From the IMG/VR virus record IMGVR_UViG_3300025617_000046, positions 1-41,131 of that record: 41,131 bases of DNA, one strand, 5' to 3'. Below the pieces are notes generated by a model, which saw only the letters and a list, made by a program, of their open reading frames with translations, ran no database searches and had not been told where the DNA came from. A program made the translations under genes and the position numbers. Shown here in pieces: positions 39,521-41,131 of this stretch; within the stretch, counting starts at the first letter, position 1; each line of letters starts with the position of its first letter. The stretch comes from a virus.

Positions 39521-39529
39521 AAGACTTTA

Positions 39530-39558
39530 GGTCAGCGTTATGCGCTGGCCTTTTTTTT
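39530..39558 (+). terminator. rho-independent terminator at the end of the late block
   Basis: GGTCAGCG/CGCTGGCC (8 bp with one G-U pair), loop TTATG, then eight T. The stop codon of the convergent minus-strand gene lies inside it. In the other direction the flank is less T-rich, so it acts mainly on late + strand transcripts. Confidence 0.92.
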
Positions 39559-41131
39559 CTTTTCAAATTCGTCTGTGATTTTTTGGTGCATCTCAATGAA
39601 GTAGGAGAGGGGCTGTCTGTTCTCTTGTTTAATGCCTGGTGATACGCTGTCCTCACACAATTCCCATAAATCATCACCAATATGACCTACACTTGCCAAA
39701 TACCAAGTGCGAATATCTTTACCTTCTGCATCACCTACATAAATCATAGCGATACCTTCTATTTCTCGGCCATTGATTATAAACTTACATCCCACTTTGT
39801 TGCCGGTATTGTCCATACGGCTAGTAATCACAATTGGGATGGGGTTGTGCGTATGCTCTACCCCTAATCTAAGTGCAATCATGTTCTGCACTTTTTTTCT
39901 GCTCTTTTTATCGTTGAGAAAGCGAAGGTCAAAACCTCTACCTTTCACCCCGCCGTGATTATCTTCCAGCTCGTTTAGCGCATCTCTGGCTCTTATGTAG
40001 GGTGGCACACCTTTACGCTTCTCTAATTCTTCTTTGCCCAGAAATTTGAAAACTTGGCGACTGTCATACACCTTCTTGGTAAATTCAAGCTCCTCGGCTT
40101 TGGTTCTATATGCTTCTGCTTTTTTGTTAACTTCAGCGATATTTGCATTTGCCGCTGCTAACATATTTTGCAGCTCCTCCACTTCAGCTGTTACCGGTTT
40201 GTCACCAGCGTCTAAGGTGCTGCTTGGAATATCCCCAGGCACTTTTGGGGGCACTGTATAGCCCATGTAACCTTTGGGTATAGCTTGTACATTAGCGTTA
40301 GCTGACGCAGTAAGCGGTCCAACCGAAGCTTTGCCGGATACACCTTTAACTGTGACGCTAGTAGACGCAGGTCCATCAAACAAAGGTAGGGCCTGGCGTA
40401 TCTCAGCAGCTCGCATGGCTACATGCTTTTCTAACTCACTCTTGTAGTGGGTTAGCATTTCTTTAGCGTTGTTGTAACGGATATTTAGGTCATCACGCTC
40501 TGCTTTCGTGATGGGGTTCATACCATTCAGCTCGTTTTCTAGATTTGCCCTCTGACCCGCCAGGTCATCTAGATGCTGGATTAATTCGGAAAAGCCTATC
40601 TGGTCTATAGGCTCAAATGTTTGAACCACCTCGACCTGAAACTGTGCATCATAAATATCGTGGTCCCAAAACTCTAGGTCCACATTATATTTATCTACAT
40701 ACGACTGTAATGCCTCGTTACAATCATCATCAGCACGTTTAACAAGTCCATTAAGCTCCTGGAGAATATCACTATAGCGGTCAAGCTCGCGTGTCTTTTG
40801 GTTAAACTCAGCTTCTACTTTAGCAAAAGCAGTAGACTGCTCTTCAAACTTTTCACGCAGGTCCTGGATTACTAACTCCTGTGCATAGCTAGTCTCCAGG
40901 CGTTTGGCATAATCATTTTTTGCAGCTTCAATAATAGCAGCTTCTTGCTTCGCTTCTGTCAGCTCATTAGATAGCTGCAGTTCCATCTCATCTTTATCCA
41001 GCTCAGCCCAATCACGCTCGTCTTCATGCTGCTGATAAATTGCGTTAATTTCCTCTTGTCGGCGGTCAGCATCTGTTTGCTGGCTCTCAATCCATTCTAG
41101 GAAATCACCATCATCATCATCAATCTTATTT
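39538..41131 (-). CDS. coiled-coil protein of unknown function, 5' end outside the window
   Basis: The only convincing minus-strand gene. An ATG at 40986 would give 482 aa, but the frame stays open to the window edge with sensible residues (DFLEWIESQQTDADRRQEEI, DERDWAELDKDEMEL), so the start probably lies beyond. The visible part is long charged coiled coil, then a Ser/Thr/Ala-rich linker, a second coil (LAAANANIAEVNKKAEAYRT) and a C-terminal mixed alpha-beta domain of about 190 residues (PPYIRARDALNELEDN, PIPIVITSRMDNTGNKVGCK, TWYLASVGHIGDDLWELC). No membrane segment or known catalytic motif is seen. Convergent orientation to the late operon suggests a separately controlled accessory (moron) gene or the start of host DNA. 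Confidence 0.8.
   Translation of the reverse strand, partial: NKIDDDDGDFLEWIESQQTDADRRQEEINAIYQQHEDERDWAELDKDEMELQLSNELTEAKQEAAIIEAAKNDYAKRLETSYAQELVIQDLREKFEEQSTAFAKVEAEFNQKTRELDRYSDILQELNGLVKRADDDCNEALQSYVDKYNVDLEFWDHDIYDAQFQVEVVQTFEPIDQIGFSELIQHLDDLAGQRANLENELNGMNPITKAERDDLNIRYNNAKEMLTHYKSELEKHVAMRAAEIRQALPLFDGPASTSVTVKGVSGKASVGPLTASANANVQAIPKGYMGYTVPPKVPGDIPSSTLDAGDKPVTAEVEELQNMLAAANANIAEVNKKAEAYRTKAEELEFTKKVYDSRQVFKFLGKEELEKRKGVPPYIRARDALNELEDNHGGVKGRGFDLRFLNDKKSRKKVQNMIALRLGVEHTHNPIPIVITSRMDNTGNKVGCKFIINGREIEGIAMIYVGDAEGKDIRTWYLASVGHIGDDLWELCEDSVSPGIKQENRQPLSYFIEMHQKITDEFEKKKKASA

Overview
The window reads as most of a temperate podovirus genome (prophage or free phage). It carries a T7-like expression and replication module joined to a head and tail module that is not T7-like. 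Almost every gene is on the + strand, packed with 1-50 base overlaps and good AAGGAG-type ribosome binding sites. Single-subunit RNA polymerase, class II ribonucleotide reductase, ThyX, MazG, an SU10/DUF5309-type capsid and S74 tail fibre together resemble marine podoviruses of alphaproteobacteria. That host guess is inference; the sequence alone does not prove it.

Layout. 1-306: a tRNA-Pro(GGG)-like sequence with an abnormal D-arm, probably the attachment site, then the integrase leader. 307-2251: two overlapping tyrosine recombinases and a UUCG-loop terminator. 2399-5911: two small early genes and the phage RNA polymerase, bracketed by a 19-base direct repeat (likely phage promoter) and a 14-base element in inverted orientation. 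5975-15200: replication and nucleotide block: ssDNA-binding protein, endonuclease I, HTH protein, primase-helicase, MazG, DNA polymerase A, 5'-3' exonuclease, DUF3310, class II ribonucleotide reductase, a zinc-ribbon peptide and ThyX. 15201-15960: a 760-base non-coding control region with structured RNA candidates, a terminator, the third promoter repeat and an operator-like repeat cluster. 15961-25846: tail collar protein, tail hub/nozzle candidate and three ejection-type proteins, one of 1608 aa with an HExxH motif. 25868-32666: terminases, portal, scaffold and major capsid protein. 32765-37991: small head proteins, head-tail adaptor and a 1336-aa tail fibre with an S74 chaperone. 37994-39520: lysis cluster (single-TM proteins, lysozyme, holin). 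39530-39558: terminator. 39538-41131: a minus-strand coiled-coil gene running off the window.

The main discovery is that the major capsid gene is split by a 247-base ORF-less group I intron (31773-32019). P1, P2, P3, P4, P6, P7, P8, P9 and P10 can all be drawn, and removing the intron restores one 301-aa capsid reading frame.

How it works together (inference): the integrases insert the phage at a tRNA-Pro gene. Early transcription makes the phage RNA polymerase, which reads the replication and late blocks from the 19-base repeats. The reductase, ThyX, MazG and DUF3310 supply nucleotides for the T7-type replisome. Capsid production additionally requires RNA splicing. No CI-like repressor is recognisable, so the control of lysogeny is unexplained.
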